Source: Clostridia bacterium (GTDB lineage: Bacteria > Bacillota > Clostridia > Christensenellales > CAG-138). From it: DNA of 64,000 nucleotides. The stretch covers positions 115,877 to 179,876 of the forward strand of contig JAEDIC010000002.1 of the NCBI GenBank assembly GCA_016292635.1. The letters run 5' to 3'. The notes beneath the pieces were generated by a model, which saw only the letters and a program-made list of their open reading frames with translations, was not told the DNA's origin and did no database searches. A program made the position numbers and the translations under genes. Below are positions 44,640 to 53,001 of this stretch, one piece after another (within the stretch, counting starts at the first letter, position 1; each line of letters starts with the position of its first letter).

Positions 44640-46301
44640 TTACTTTCGATAGTAAGTATTTCCGCCGATGAATTCTCTTATTACGGATGTGGGCGGTATT
44701 TCGTCCTCAATATCCGCGTCCAGTATGTAATTAAGGAACTTTACTATATCCTTCGCCATCGCGTAATATTTGCTTTGCGGCTTTACCTCGTTCAGCAGGG
44801 GATAAACGTACTTTTTCAGCACGGATACCTCATAAAGCAAGGCGGTATTCAGCAGCACGTCCGCATTTTCCTGATAGGGGAATATCCATCTTTCCTCTCC
44901 CCGGCGCACGCTTGCCCACATACCAAGGGTTTCCTCCATGGAGGCATTGCGGGTCTTATAATCCCTGACAAGGCGTCGAAGTATGCGTATATCCGTGGTG
45001 CGTATGCGGTTGTGGTCGTCAAGATTAAGGGTGGTAAGGGCGCTTACATATACCCTGAATATTTTGCTTTCGTCCACGCCCTCTATAAGCTGAGGGTTAA
45101 GGCCGTGTATGCCCTCTATTATCACCGGCTGATCTTCAGTAAGCTTAAGGGTGCGGCTCTCAGACGAGCGGCGACCGGTTTTAAAGTCAAACTCCGGCAC
45201 CTCTACCTCCTCGCCCCGCACAAGGGCGGCAAGGTCGGCTTTAAAGCGGGGAATATCCAGAGTGTTTATGTTTTCAAGATCTATTTCGCCGTTTTCATCC
45301 GGCAGTATTTTATCCCTGTCGATATAGTAGTCATCCAGCGACAGCATCACGGGCTCCTGACCATGCAGCCTTAGCTGGGTGGCAAGCCTGTGGGCGGAGG
45401 TGGTTTTGCCGGAGGAGGAAGGGCCCGCCAGCATCACGGCCTTTGCGCCGCTGGCTATAATCTTATCCGCAAGGTCGCTGTATCTGCGCTCATGCAGGGC
45501 CTCGTTTATTCGCACTAGCTCCCGTATGCTGCCGCTCTCCACAGCGCTGTTCAGCTGATGCACCGTGTCGCATTTCATCAGCCTGCCCCATTCATCGCTT
45601 TGATGCACCAGCTCATGGAGCTTTGGCAGCTCGGGACAATCCGCCAGCACATCCGGGGCGTCCTTGCGGGGCATCATCAGCATCACCGCGCCGTCCCATA
45701 TATGCTTTATGCGGAAGACGTCCACGTATGATGTATCCGGGGTCATTTCCCCATAGAAATAATCCATATGGCCCTCGGCCTGATATACGTCAAAATAGCT
45801 GAACTTCCGCCACTTCAGCAGGTCCGCTTTGTCCTTCTGGCCATCCTTTTCAAAGAAATCCACAGCCTCTTTTATGGAGATGCGTTTGCGCTCAAGGGGC
45901 AGTCCCTTGCGTACCAGCAGCCGCATTTCGGCCTCGATGTGGCTTGTGGCTTCCTGAGTAAACGCATTATCCGGGTCTTCCAGCGTTATGAACAATCCGG
46001 AACCCAGGGAATACCTCACCCGTACCCGAGCGGAAGGATACAGCTTGCGCACGGCCACTATGAACACAAACTGGAGGGTGCGCTCATATACCCGCCTTCC
46101 CATCTCGTCTCCATAGCGCAGCAGCTGCATTTTTGTATCTTTATTCGGGGTATAGCTAAGGCTGAATACCTCGCCGCCTATCTGGGCCGCAAGGGGCCTG
46201 TCCGCAAGGCTTATGCTGTCCAATCCACCTTTACGCACCCCGTCAAGTATGGTTTTTCCGCTTTCCAGTTCAACGACTTTTCCGTCCAGATCAAGCTTCA
46301 T
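44640..46301 (-). CDS. TGS-domain uridine kinase-like nucleoside kinase
   Basis: Cytoplasmic protein of 553 residues. The N-terminus (about 1-60) is a TGS/ThrRS-like ubiquitin fold, residues 60-270 a ThrRS second-additional-domain-like region (with a degraded HxxxH site), and the C-terminal half a uridine kinase-type P-loop domain: MLAGPSSSGKTTSAHRLA, SLDDYYIDRDK, IIEGIHGLNP. This fusion is common in Clostridia and Thermotoga, and a Thermotoga member phosphorylates several nucleosides. The start at 46301 has GAGGAG 6 bases upstream. A TATACT box lies about 60 bases upstream. Confidence 0.88.
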   Translation of the reverse strand: MKLDLDGKVVELESGKTILDGVRKGGLDSISLADRPLAAQIGGEVFSLSYTPNKDTKMQLLRYGDEMGRRVYERTLQFVFIVAVRKLYPSARVRVRYSLGSGLFITLEDPDNAFTQEATSHIEAEMRLLVRKGLPLERKRISIKEAVDFFEKDGQKDKADLLKWRKFSYFDVYQAEGHMDYFYGEMTPDTSYVDVFRIKHIWDGAVMLMMPRKDAPDVLADCPELPKLHELVHQSDEWGRLMKCDTVHQLNSAVESGSIRELVRINEALHERRYSDLADKIIASGAKAVMLAGPSSSGKTTSAHRLATQLRLHGQEPVMLSLDDYYIDRDKILPDENGEIDLENINTLDIPRFKADLAALVRGEEVEVPEFDFKTGRRSSESRTLKLTEDQPVIIEGIHGLNPQLIEGVDESKIFRVYVSALTTLNLDDHNRIRTTDIRILRRLVRDYKTRNASMEETLGMWASVRRGEERWIFPYQENADVLLNTALLYEVSVLKKYVYPLLNEVKPQSKYYAMAKDIVKFLNYILDADIEDEIPPTSVIREFIGGNTYYRK

Positions 46302-46453
46302 AGTATGCTCCTCTTTTAATAAATCCATGGATGCACGCCGGATGTGATGCTAAGAATATTTATATCAGTATACTATATTTAATGGTTCATGAATATGTCC
46401 GCCCGGAAAACTTTTTTGTTTCTTCGCATTTTTTCATACATCCGCCTGTAAAT

Positions 46454-46462
46454 CTGGTATAA
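46454..46462 (+). promoter_or_regulatory. Extended -10 box for the SpoVB-like gene
   Basis: TGGTATAAT, followed by a leader of about 65 bases. No clear -35. The same TGG extension occurs before recD2, the GDPD gene and the wall protein at 24385. Confidence 0.55.
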
Positions 46463-46532
46463 TAAGTAAGCCTGTTTATAGGTGACGGGGCTTCCGCCCT
46501 TTAATATGGCAATATTTCCGGAGCGACTTTAC

Positions 46533-48128
46533 ATGGAAAAGAAAAAGACATCCTTCGTTCAGGGCGCAGCCATACTTGGCGCCGCGGGCCTGCTGGTAAA
46601 AATAATAGGCGCTTTTTTCCGCATCCCTCTGGCCAATGCCATAGGACCCATTGGCACCAGCTATTACGAAGTGGTATACCCTTACTACTCCGGCCTTTTG
46701 GTCATATCCTCATCCGGTCTGCCTACCGCCATTTCCAAAATGGTATCCGAGCGCATCACCGCCGGGGATTACCGGGGAGCCCACAAGGTATTCACCACCG
46801 CCATGAAGCTGCTTATCTGCGTTGGCATAGTCACCGGCGCACTGATGTTCTTCGGCTCAAGCGCCCTCGCTTCCCTATCCACCCTTGACAAGGCGCATTA
46901 TTCCTTCAAGGTACTGGCTCCCGCCATGCTGGTGGTATCCATAATGTGCGCGTACCGCGGCTATCTTCAGGGAATGCAGCGCATGGGAGGCACCGCCCTT
47001 TCCCAGGTGGTTGAGCAGGTTGGCAAGCTGGCCATCGGCCTTACCCTTGCCATAAAGATGATGCCCATGGGCCCGGAATTCGCCGCAATGGGCGCCCTCA
47101 TAGGCGTTGCGGTATCCGAACTGCTGGCCCTTGTGGTTATAATCATTATTTACAACCGCTACCGTCCCGCCATAAGGCGGCGCATCGAGCAGAGCGAGCC
47201 CTACCGTCCCGCCCCTGCACTGAGAAACCTTATTCTTCTTGCGGTGCCCATTACCCTGGGTGCATCCATAAGCTCACTTTCCGGCATGGTGGACAGCGCC
47301 CTCATAATACGCATACTGCTCAAGCTGGGCTATTCTCAGGATACCGCCCAAACCGCCTATTCCCTTCTGCGCACCAATGTTACCACCCTTGTAAATATGC
47401 CCGGGGTGCTCACCATGGCCCTTGCCATGAGCCTTGTGCCTGCCATATCCGCCGCCGTTGCCCGCAGGGACAGGGAAAACGTAATGAACATATCCCGCCT
47501 TGGCCTTAAGCTGGCCCTCATAATAGGCCTGCCCTGCGCCGTCGGCCTTTTTGTACTGGCCCGGCCCATTCTGGCAATGCTGTATCCTGTGCTTACCGAA
47601 GCCCAGCTTGACCTTGCAGCAGACCTTATGCATACCGCCTCGACAGGCGTTATATTCCTGTCCCTTGTTCAGTCCATGACGGGAGTAATTCAGGGCCTCG
47701 GCAAGCCCAATGTTCCCCTGTTCAATCTGTTCATCGGTTTCCTGCTGAAGGTGGTATCCCTGCTGATAATGATGAACATTCCCTCCATAAACATTCAGGG
47801 CGCATCTGTATCCACCGTGATCTGCTATGCCTTCGCGGGCCTTTCGGACACGGTATACGCCCTGCGCCGGGCTCGGATACAGCTGAATGTTTGGGACGTT
47901 GTGCTGAAGCCCCTGCTTTCCTCTCTCGCCATGGGCGGCATGGTATACCTGTGCTATAATTTCATCGCCCGTATGGGCCATGAGACTATGGCGGTAATAA
48001 TATCCGTGTTCATGGGAGTATGCGTATACGCCGTGCTGGCGGTATACCTTAAGATGTTTTCCAAGGAAGAGCTCGCATACATCCCCGGCGGAGGAAAGCT
48101 CCGCAAACTCATATACGGCATCAAATAA
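46533..48128 (+). CDS. yabM: MOP-superfamily flippase (SpoVB/YabM-like)
   Basis: Polytopic membrane protein of 531 residues with about fourteen helices, of the polysaccharide/lipid II flippase group that includes SpoVB and YabM. Family blocks are GAAGLLVKIIGAFFRIPLAN, YEVVYPYYSGLLVISSSGLP and YRGYLQGMQRM. Its neighbour yabN matches the Bacillus order yabM-yabN-yabO, supporting the YabM name, but a spore-cortex role like SpoVB is possible. The start at 46533 has GGAG 9 bases upstream; 17 upstream codons in frame are not coding. Confidence 0.88.
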   Translation: MEKKKTSFVQGAAILGAAGLLVKIIGAFFRIPLANAIGPIGTSYYEVVYPYYSGLLVISSSGLPTAISKMVSERITAGDYRGAHKVFTTAMKLLICVGIVTGALMFFGSSALASLSTLDKAHYSFKVLAPAMLVVSIMCAYRGYLQGMQRMGGTALSQVVEQVGKLAIGLTLAIKMMPMGPEFAAMGALIGVAVSELLALVVIIIIYNRYRPAIRRRIEQSEPYRPAPALRNLILLAVPITLGASISSLSGMVDSALIIRILLKLGYSQDTAQTAYSLLRTNVTTLVNMPGVLTMALAMSLVPAISAAVARRDRENVMNISRLGLKLALIIGLPCAVGLFVLARPILAMLYPVLTEAQLDLAADLMHTASTGVIFLSLVQSMTGVIQGLGKPNVPLFNLFIGFLLKVVSLLIMMNIPSINIQGASVSTVICYAFAGLSDTVYALRRARIQLNVWDVVLKPLLSSLAMGGMVYLCYNFIARMGHETMAVIISVFMGVCVYAVLAVYLKMFSKEELAYIPGGGKLRKLIYGIK

Positions 48129-48140
48129 GAGGTGAAAAAG

Positions 48141-49586
48141 ATGACCATTTTGACCATCGCTCCCCTTTGCATCCCCGGTAGCGTCAGCGCCGCCGCCCAG
48201 TCCGCCATAGATTCTGCAAACAGGCTGTTTTTGCAGACCGACGCCCATCAGAGCGCCGAATGGATAAAAGCCGCGGGCATTGCTTATACTTCCATGGACG
48301 ACCTTTATGGCGAATGCTTCGATTTTGATGAGCTGAACGATGCCATCGCCGCCCGGCTCATGTGCGGCGAAGATGCGGTTTACGCCGTGCCCGGCAGAGG
48401 ACCCGGACAGGCCCAGCTGGAATCCATACTCAGGGCCGCCGCAGAACGGGACGTAAAGGTAACCCTTCTGCCCGGTATAGGCTATGCCGAGGCAGCAATG
48501 GCCGCACTCTGCAAGGTATACGGCAGCACGGTCATATGCGCCGCAAATCAGCTGCCTGAGCGCATAAACCCCTTCCTTCCCCTCTGCATTGAAGAAATTG
48601 ACACACCTATGCGGGCGGGAGAAACAAAGCTTGCCCTTGGGGAATACTATCCCGATGAATATAAGGTGCATTTCTGCGCCATGCAGGATGACGGCGAATA
48701 CAATATCACCGAGATACCCCTCTATGAGCTGGACAGGCAGAAAGATTATTTTGCCGCCACCTGCTGCATAGTGCCCCCCGCTCCCTCTCAGGAAAGCCTT
48801 ACCCGGGGAGATGCCGACGGTCTCATGTACATTCTTCGCCGCCTGAGAGCGCCCGGCGGCTGCCCATGGGATGCGGAGCAGACCCACGCCTCCATTCGCA
48901 GCAACCTTATCGAGGAAGCATATGAGGTCATAGACGCCATTGACCGGGAAGACACGGACGCCCTCTGCGAAGAGCTTGGCGACCTGCTGCTGCAGATAGG
49001 GCTACACGCCATAATGGAGGAAGAAACCTCCACATTCACCATGCGGGATGTTACCACCGGCATAATAAACAAGCTCATATACCGCCATCCCCACGTTTTC
49101 GGCACGGTGCACGCCGACACTCCGGAACAGGTGCTGTTCAACTGGGAAAATATAAAGAAAAAGGAAAAGCACCACGATACCTATGCCGCTGTTATGGAGG
49201 CTGTGCCAAAAGGCTTCCCCGCCCTTATGCGGGCCGCCAAAGTGCAGAAAAAGGCCGCCCATGCGGGCTTTGACTGGAGCGATGCTTACGAGGCCATATT
49301 CAAGCTTCCCGAGGAAGTTTCCGAGCTTACCGAGGCTATGGAACAGGGAGACCCCGCCCATATCGACGAGGAACTGGGTGATGTGCTCTTTGCGGCAGTA
49401 AATGTTATCCGCTTGCTCAAGAGAGACCCCGAGGCTATACTCAACGCCTCCACGGACAAGTTTATAGCCCGATTCAAAGAGATGGAGAAGCTTATCCTTG
49501 CCGATTCTCTCTCTCTGGAAGGTATGGCGCTGGCCCATATGGACGCATATTGGGACAAAGCTAAGGCTCAAATGCAAAAAAATTAG
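48141..49586 (+). CDS. yabN: YabN-like tetrapyrrole-methylase/MazG fusion
   Basis: 481 residues. The N-terminal half (about 1-220) has the tetrapyrrole (porphyrin) methylase fold, but the SAM loop GxGxGD is replaced by IAPLCIPGS, so methyl transfer is doubtful. The C-terminal half (about 228-480) is a MazG NTP pyrophosphohydrolase with LRAPGGCPWDAEQTH, EEAYEVIDAIDRED and EELGDLLLQIGLHA (metal-binding EExxE and ExxD), repeated near EEVSELTEAMEQGD/EELGDVLFAAVNV. It probably clears abnormal NTPs. The ATG at 48141 is preferred over a GTG three codons earlier, since AGAGGTGA lies 5 bases before it. Confidence 0.9.
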   Translation: MTILTIAPLCIPGSVSAAAQSAIDSANRLFLQTDAHQSAEWIKAAGIAYTSMDDLYGECFDFDELNDAIAARLMCGEDAVYAVPGRGPGQAQLESILRAAAERDVKVTLLPGIGYAEAAMAALCKVYGSTVICAANQLPERINPFLPLCIEEIDTPMRAGETKLALGEYYPDEYKVHFCAMQDDGEYNITEIPLYELDRQKDYFAATCCIVPPAPSQESLTRGDADGLMYILRRLRAPGGCPWDAEQTHASIRSNLIEEAYEVIDAIDREDTDALCEELGDLLLQIGLHAIMEEETSTFTMRDVTTGIINKLIYRHPHVFGTVHADTPEQVLFNWENIKKKEKHHDTYAAVMEAVPKGFPALMRAAKVQKKAAHAGFDWSDAYEAIFKLPEEVSELTEAMEQGDPAHIDEELGDVLFAAVNVIRLLKRDPEAILNASTDKFIARFKEMEKLILADSLSLEGMALAHMDAYWDKAKAQMQKN

Positions 49587-49615
49587 AAATTCAGCCTGTT
49601 TTTTCAACTTTTTGC

Positions 49616-49644
49616 TTGCGTTTGGCAGAAAGACTTAGTATAAT
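49616..49644 (+). promoter_or_regulatory. HU gene promoter
   Basis: TTGCGT (49616-49621), 17 bases, TATAAT (49639-49644). About 52 bases of leader with GGGAGGA before the ATG. Confidence 0.8.
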
Positions 49645-49701
49645 ATCAAACGTCCGCTTTGGGACAGAACAGTAATATAATTAATCGGGAGGATATATTC
49701 A

Positions 49702-49974
49702 ATGAATAAGACCGAACTCATCGCTGCAGTAGCAGGTAAGTGCTCCATCTCCAAGAAGGACGCCGAGGCTGTTGTTCTCGCCACCTTCGAAAGCATCACC
49801 GACGCTCTCGTAAAGGGCGAAAAGGTTCAGATCGTTGGCTTTGGCGGCTTTGAAGTACGCGAGCGTCCCGCTCACAAGGGCCACAACCCCATGACCGGCG
49901 AAGAGATCGAGATCGCTGCCAGCAAGTCCCCCGCCTTCAAGGCAGGCAAGGCTCTCAAGGAAGCCCTCAACTAA
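49702..49974 (+). CDS. hup: HU-family DNA-binding protein
   Basis: Nucleoid-associated protein of 90 residues, working as a dimer that bends DNA. Start MNKTELIAAVAGKCSISKKD, DNA-binding arm and signature VQIVGFGGFEVRERPAHKG, NPMTGEEIEI. Codon choice (AAG, ATC, GTT, CTC) marks a highly expressed gene. It has a good promoter and a strong downstream terminator, so it is transcribed alone, between yabN and the convergent ispDF. The cysteine near the N-terminus (GKCS) is unusual for HU. Confidence 0.97.
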   Translation: MNKTELIAAVAGKCSISKKDAEAVVLATFESITDALVKGEKVQIVGFGGFEVRERPAHKGHNPMTGEEIEIAASKSPAFKAGKALKEALN

Positions 49975-49991
49975 TTAAAAAAAGCAAACAT

Positions 49992-50022
49992 AAAAGCAGA
50001 CTGCGCATACAGTCTGCTTTTT
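49992..50022. terminator. Bidirectional terminator between HU and ispDF
   Basis: AAAAGCAGACTG (49992-50003), loop CGCATA, CAGTCTGCTTTT (50010-50021). Twelve pairs with A and T tracts on both sides. Confidence 0.92.
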
Positions 50023-50040
50023 GTTATGCCCTTATACAGC

Positions 50041-51144
50041 TTACCGCTTAAGGGTGCATACGCACCGGGCGGTGACGCATTCGAGGTTTCCCTCCGGGCC
50101 TGTGTGTTCCGGCGTTGTTGCCTTTACGCTTATGCGATCCACATCGCACCGCAGTACCTTTGCTATATTTTCCCGCATAGCGTCAATATGGGGCGCAAGC
50201 TTTGGCTGCTGGACAACTATGGTGGCGTCCGCATTCACCAGGGAATACCCTGCGGCCTTTATTCTATCCCACGCCCGCTCCAGCAGCAGAAGGGAGCATA
50301 TGTCCTTGAACTCAGCGGATGAATCAGGAAACAGCCTGCCGATATCCCCCATTGCGGCGGCGCCCAGCATTGCGTCTATCAGCGCATGGGTCAGCACATC
50401 CGCATCCGAATGACCAAGAAGGCCCATTGCGTAAGGTATGTCCACCCCGCCAAGTATTAACCTGCGGCCTTCCGCGAATCTGTGTGTATCCTCGCCATAG
50501 CCTGTGCGCTGCTCGCCGCACATCGGGCCAAACAGCTCCATATCCGATTCTACAGTAAGCTTTTGATTTGCCACGCTGCCCTTTGAGAAATGTGCCTCGC
50601 CCCACATATGCCTGTAAACAGCGCAGTCGTCAGTGGCCTCATAGCCCTCTCTCACGGCTTTTTCATAGGCGGCGAGTATTTTATCAAAGGCAAATGTCTG
50701 TGGAGTCTGGGCGGCCATTACGGCGCTTCTGTCCAGTATCTCACCTTCCTTCCACAGGGTGTCCCTTGCGGGTATTGCTGCCACGCCGCTGCCGTACATT
50801 GCGGCGGAAGCCACGCTGTCCAGTATTATTTCCTGGGAAACCAGGCATCTGGCTCCGTCGTGTATGGCAACAATATCGCAATCCATCACCTTAAGGGCAT
50901 TGTATACGGACTCTCCCCGGGTGCTTCCGCCCTCTGCAAGCTTCAGCCCATACTCTGCCGCCAGCCTCTCGGCCTCATCCCTTGCAGGCTCGGAGAAGGC
51001 CAGCACCATGTCCCGTATTCCCGCCCCGATGAACGCCTCGACAGAGCGGCGAAGCACCGTCTTCCCACCCAGTTCAAGTGTCAGCTTATTCCTGCCCATG
51101 CGCCTTGACGCGCCGGCGCAGAGTATCACCGCCGCCGTCCTCAT
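50041..51144 (-). CDS. ispDF: IspD-IspF bifunctional isoprenoid enzyme
   Basis: Fusion of two non-mevalonate (MEP) pathway steps, 367 residues. The IspD cytidylyltransferase domain is about 1-210 (AAVILCAGASRRMGRNKLTL, VAIHDGARCLVS). The IspF 2,4-cyclodiphosphate synthase domain is about 212-367 (GYGEDTHRF, LLGHSDADVLTHALIDAM, AAMGDIGRLFPD; zinc-binding Asp and His residues). IspDF fusions occur in several bacterial groups; the intermediate enzyme IspE is not nearby. The ATG at 51144 has AGAGGTGA 5 bases upstream; a GTG three codons earlier is less likely. The gene begins just after the rqcP stop, so they are coupled. Confidence 0.95.
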   Translation of the reverse strand: MRTAAVILCAGASRRMGRNKLTLELGGKTVLRRSVEAFIGAGIRDMVLAFSEPARDEAERLAAEYGLKLAEGGSTRGESVYNALKVMDCDIVAIHDGARCLVSQEIILDSVASAAMYGSGVAAIPARDTLWKEGEILDRSAVMAAQTPQTFAFDKILAAYEKAVREGYEATDDCAVYRHMWGEAHFSKGSVANQKLTVESDMELFGPMCGEQRTGYGEDTHRFAEGRRLILGGVDIPYAMGLLGHSDADVLTHALIDAMLGAAAMGDIGRLFPDSSAEFKDICSLLLLERAWDRIKAAGYSLVNADATIVVQQPKLAPHIDAMRENIAKVLRCDVDRISVKATTPEHTGPEGNLECVTARCVCTLKR

Positions 51145-51145
51145 A

Positions 51146-51397
51146 TCACTCACCTCTGGATATTAGCTGATACATTTCCGCAGCGTCCGCCTTTGATGCG
51201 TGTTCGGTTACGCTTACCACCTTTACCACGGTATGCTTTCCGCCCATAAGTATATCCAAAGTATCCCCCACCTTCACATCGCTTGAGGCCTTGGCCACCT
51301 TGCCGTTTATTTCTATGCGGCCAAGGGACGCGGCCTCATTCGCCACGGTACGTCGCTTTATTATGCGGGACACCTTAAGATATTTATCCAGTCTCAT
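51146..51397 (-). CDS. rqcP: S4-domain protein RqcP (YabO-like)
   Basis: 83-residue S4 RNA-binding protein. The N-terminus MRLDKYLKVSRIIKRRTVA and the following NEAASLGRIEINGKVAKASSDV match RqcP/YabO, which joins RqcH in elongating alanine tails on stalled chains on the 50S subunit. The start at 51397 has GGAGG 5 bases upstream; a long upstream extension of the frame crosses a terminator and is not coding. In Bacillus it follows yabN; here it lies on the other strand 1.6 kb away with HU and ispDF between, so the block has been rearranged. Confidence 0.92.
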   Translation of the reverse strand: MRLDKYLKVSRIIKRRTVANEAASLGRIEINGKVAKASSDVKVGDTLDILMGGKHTVVKVVSVTEHASKADAAEMYQLISRGE

Positions 51398-51475
51398 TCT
51401 ATCCTCCAATGCTGTTTCCCCTTCACAAGGGAGCTTATTGTCATTACAGATTACCACATAACCCGCTAAAAAGCA

Positions 51476-51498
51476 AAAAGCCGCACAAGGCGGCTTTT
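51476..51498 (-). terminator. Terminator of the PrsA-like gene
   Basis: AAAAGCCGC, loop, GCGGCTTTT. On the minus strand it is followed by TTTTTGC. It lies between the foldase stop and rqcP. Confidence 0.88.
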
Positions 51499-51516
51499 GT
51501 GTTGCATATGTGTTTT

Positions 51517-52914
51517 TTAGCCCATTGCTGCAGGCTGATATGACAGGCTGTGGATAAGGTCGTGATCCAGCACCACGCTTCCATCGTTCTTCCATGCCTC
51601 GATAAGGGCCATCCACTCTTCCTCCTGAGCCTCCAGTACAAGCTGCTCCCTTATGGCTTCCTTCGCCGCCTCAAGCTCAACGGCGCCCGCAGGCTCTTCA
51701 CCAAGGTAATACAGTATATGGCAGCCTTCGTCATCCTGCACCACGGCAGAATACTCGCCCGGCTTAAGGGTTGCGAACTCTGCCTTTATCTCGTTTGACC
51801 AGTCATAATCCGCAACGTACTGGTTGCTGATAAGACGGCCCTTCTCGGTCTGCTCCGTATCCTGGGTATACTCTTCCATCACCTTCTCAAATGCCTCGCC
51901 GGCCTCAAGCTTGCCGTATGCTTCCTTTGCCTTGGCAAGGGCGGGAGCGAAGTATTCTTTCTCCAGCTTTTCCATATCTGCCACAAGCTGCTTGTACTCG
52001 CCCTCTATCTCCTTCAGGCGTGCCGCGCCATCGCCGCCCTCAATGTTTACCGCAAATGCCAGCTCGCCATATTCCGCCTTAAGGGTCTCTATGGCGGTTT
52101 CCTTGTCGTAATACTCATCCGCCATGGGATCCTCGGGCATTATGAGTATATGCAGCATACGCTTATAACCCTCGGGAGCATAAAGCACGGGATAATCTCC
52201 GTAAAGCTCCTCGCTCTCTTTATCATCTTTATAATGCTCGGGGTTTTCGGCATATATTTCGGCGTCCTCCGCAACTGCCTCCTCATACCATGCGGCAATC
52301 TCCTCATCGGATACCGTCACATCGGCAAGCATTGCCTCGCGGAATACTTCATTTATAGCGTTTTCCGTATAATAATCCACTATCCACTGACCCATCTCCT
52401 CCTGAGTCATACGGATGCCGGTATAGTATTCGCTTTCGTCGCCAAACAGCTCCTCAACACGCTCGTCAACGTTTACAGTGCTATCTGCGGCAGCCTCTTC
52501 CTCAGCCTGCTCCCTGAACATGGCGGCCATATTCTCAAGCTCGGCAGCGGCGGTAACTTCTATCTCCGCCAGCTTTTCATCGCTGAGCTCATCATAGCCG
52601 TTTTCACGGGCCTGGTAGGCTATTACCTTTTCCTCCACCAGTGTGTCTACGATAAAATTCTGAAGGCTTTCAACGGTCTCCTGATCGTTTGTCATGTCGT
52701 AGCCCATCATGGCGTAGTATTCGGCATAGGTATTGAAAAGTTCCTGATACTCGGCAAAGGTGACAACCTCATCCCCCACGGTTACAATGGGCGCCTCGGG
52801 ATCATGGGATATCACCTCTGTATCTGCCGTATCATCGGCGGCAGGGGCTACGCCGCAGCCAACCGCGGACAGAGCCATGATAAGAGCGAATAACAATGCA
52901 AAAGCTTTCTTCAT
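51517..52914 (-). CDS. PrsA/SurA-like foldase lipoprotein
   Basis: Extracytoplasmic peptidyl-prolyl isomerase-like chaperone of 465 residues. Signal peptide with lipobox SAVGC (Cys20). A SurA_N-like helical region (about 42-270, very Glu-rich) is followed by a parvulin domain (about 280-420: RMLHILIMP, EKGRLISNQYV, LKPGEYSAVVQDDEGCHILYYLG). A helical insert of about 60 residues (EYGELAFAVN to YGKLEAGE) splits the parvulin domain, longer than usual. The start at 52914 follows GGAGA; 29 upstream codons in frame contain its promoter and are not coding. Confidence 0.87.
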   Translation of the reverse strand: MKKAFALLFALIMALSAVGCGVAPAADDTADTEVISHDPEAPIVTVGDEVVTFAEYQELFNTYAEYYAMMGYDMTNDQETVESLQNFIVDTLVEEKVIAYQARENGYDELSDEKLAEIEVTAAAELENMAAMFREQAEEEAAADSTVNVDERVEELFGDESEYYTGIRMTQEEMGQWIVDYYTENAINEVFREAMLADVTVSDEEIAAWYEEAVAEDAEIYAENPEHYKDDKESEELYGDYPVLYAPEGYKRMLHILIMPEDPMADEYYDKETAIETLKAEYGELAFAVNIEGGDGAARLKEIEGEYKQLVADMEKLEKEYFAPALAKAKEAYGKLEAGEAFEKVMEEYTQDTEQTEKGRLISNQYVADYDWSNEIKAEFATLKPGEYSAVVQDDEGCHILYYLGEEPAGAVELEAAKEAIREQLVLEAQEEEWMALIEAWKNDGSVVLDHDLIHSLSYQPAAMG

Positions 52915-52972
52915 TAAAATTCTCCGATCTCTGGGCCGCCCGTTTGGAAAGGCCCGGTTTTTCACAGAAATT

Positions 52973-53001
52973 ATTATACCCGCAGTTACTTTACAATGCA
53001 A
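52973..53001 (-). promoter_or_regulatory. Promoter of the PrsA-like gene, inside the end of mfd
   Basis: Minus strand TTGCAT (52996-53001), 17 bases, TATAAT (52973-52978). The leader (52914-52966) contains GGGCC and GGCCC, which can pair as a hairpin. Confidence 0.75.

Noticed and set aside
47274..48887. 537-codon open frame on the minus strand
   Set aside because: It is antisense to the flippase and yabN genes, both with clear families and starts.
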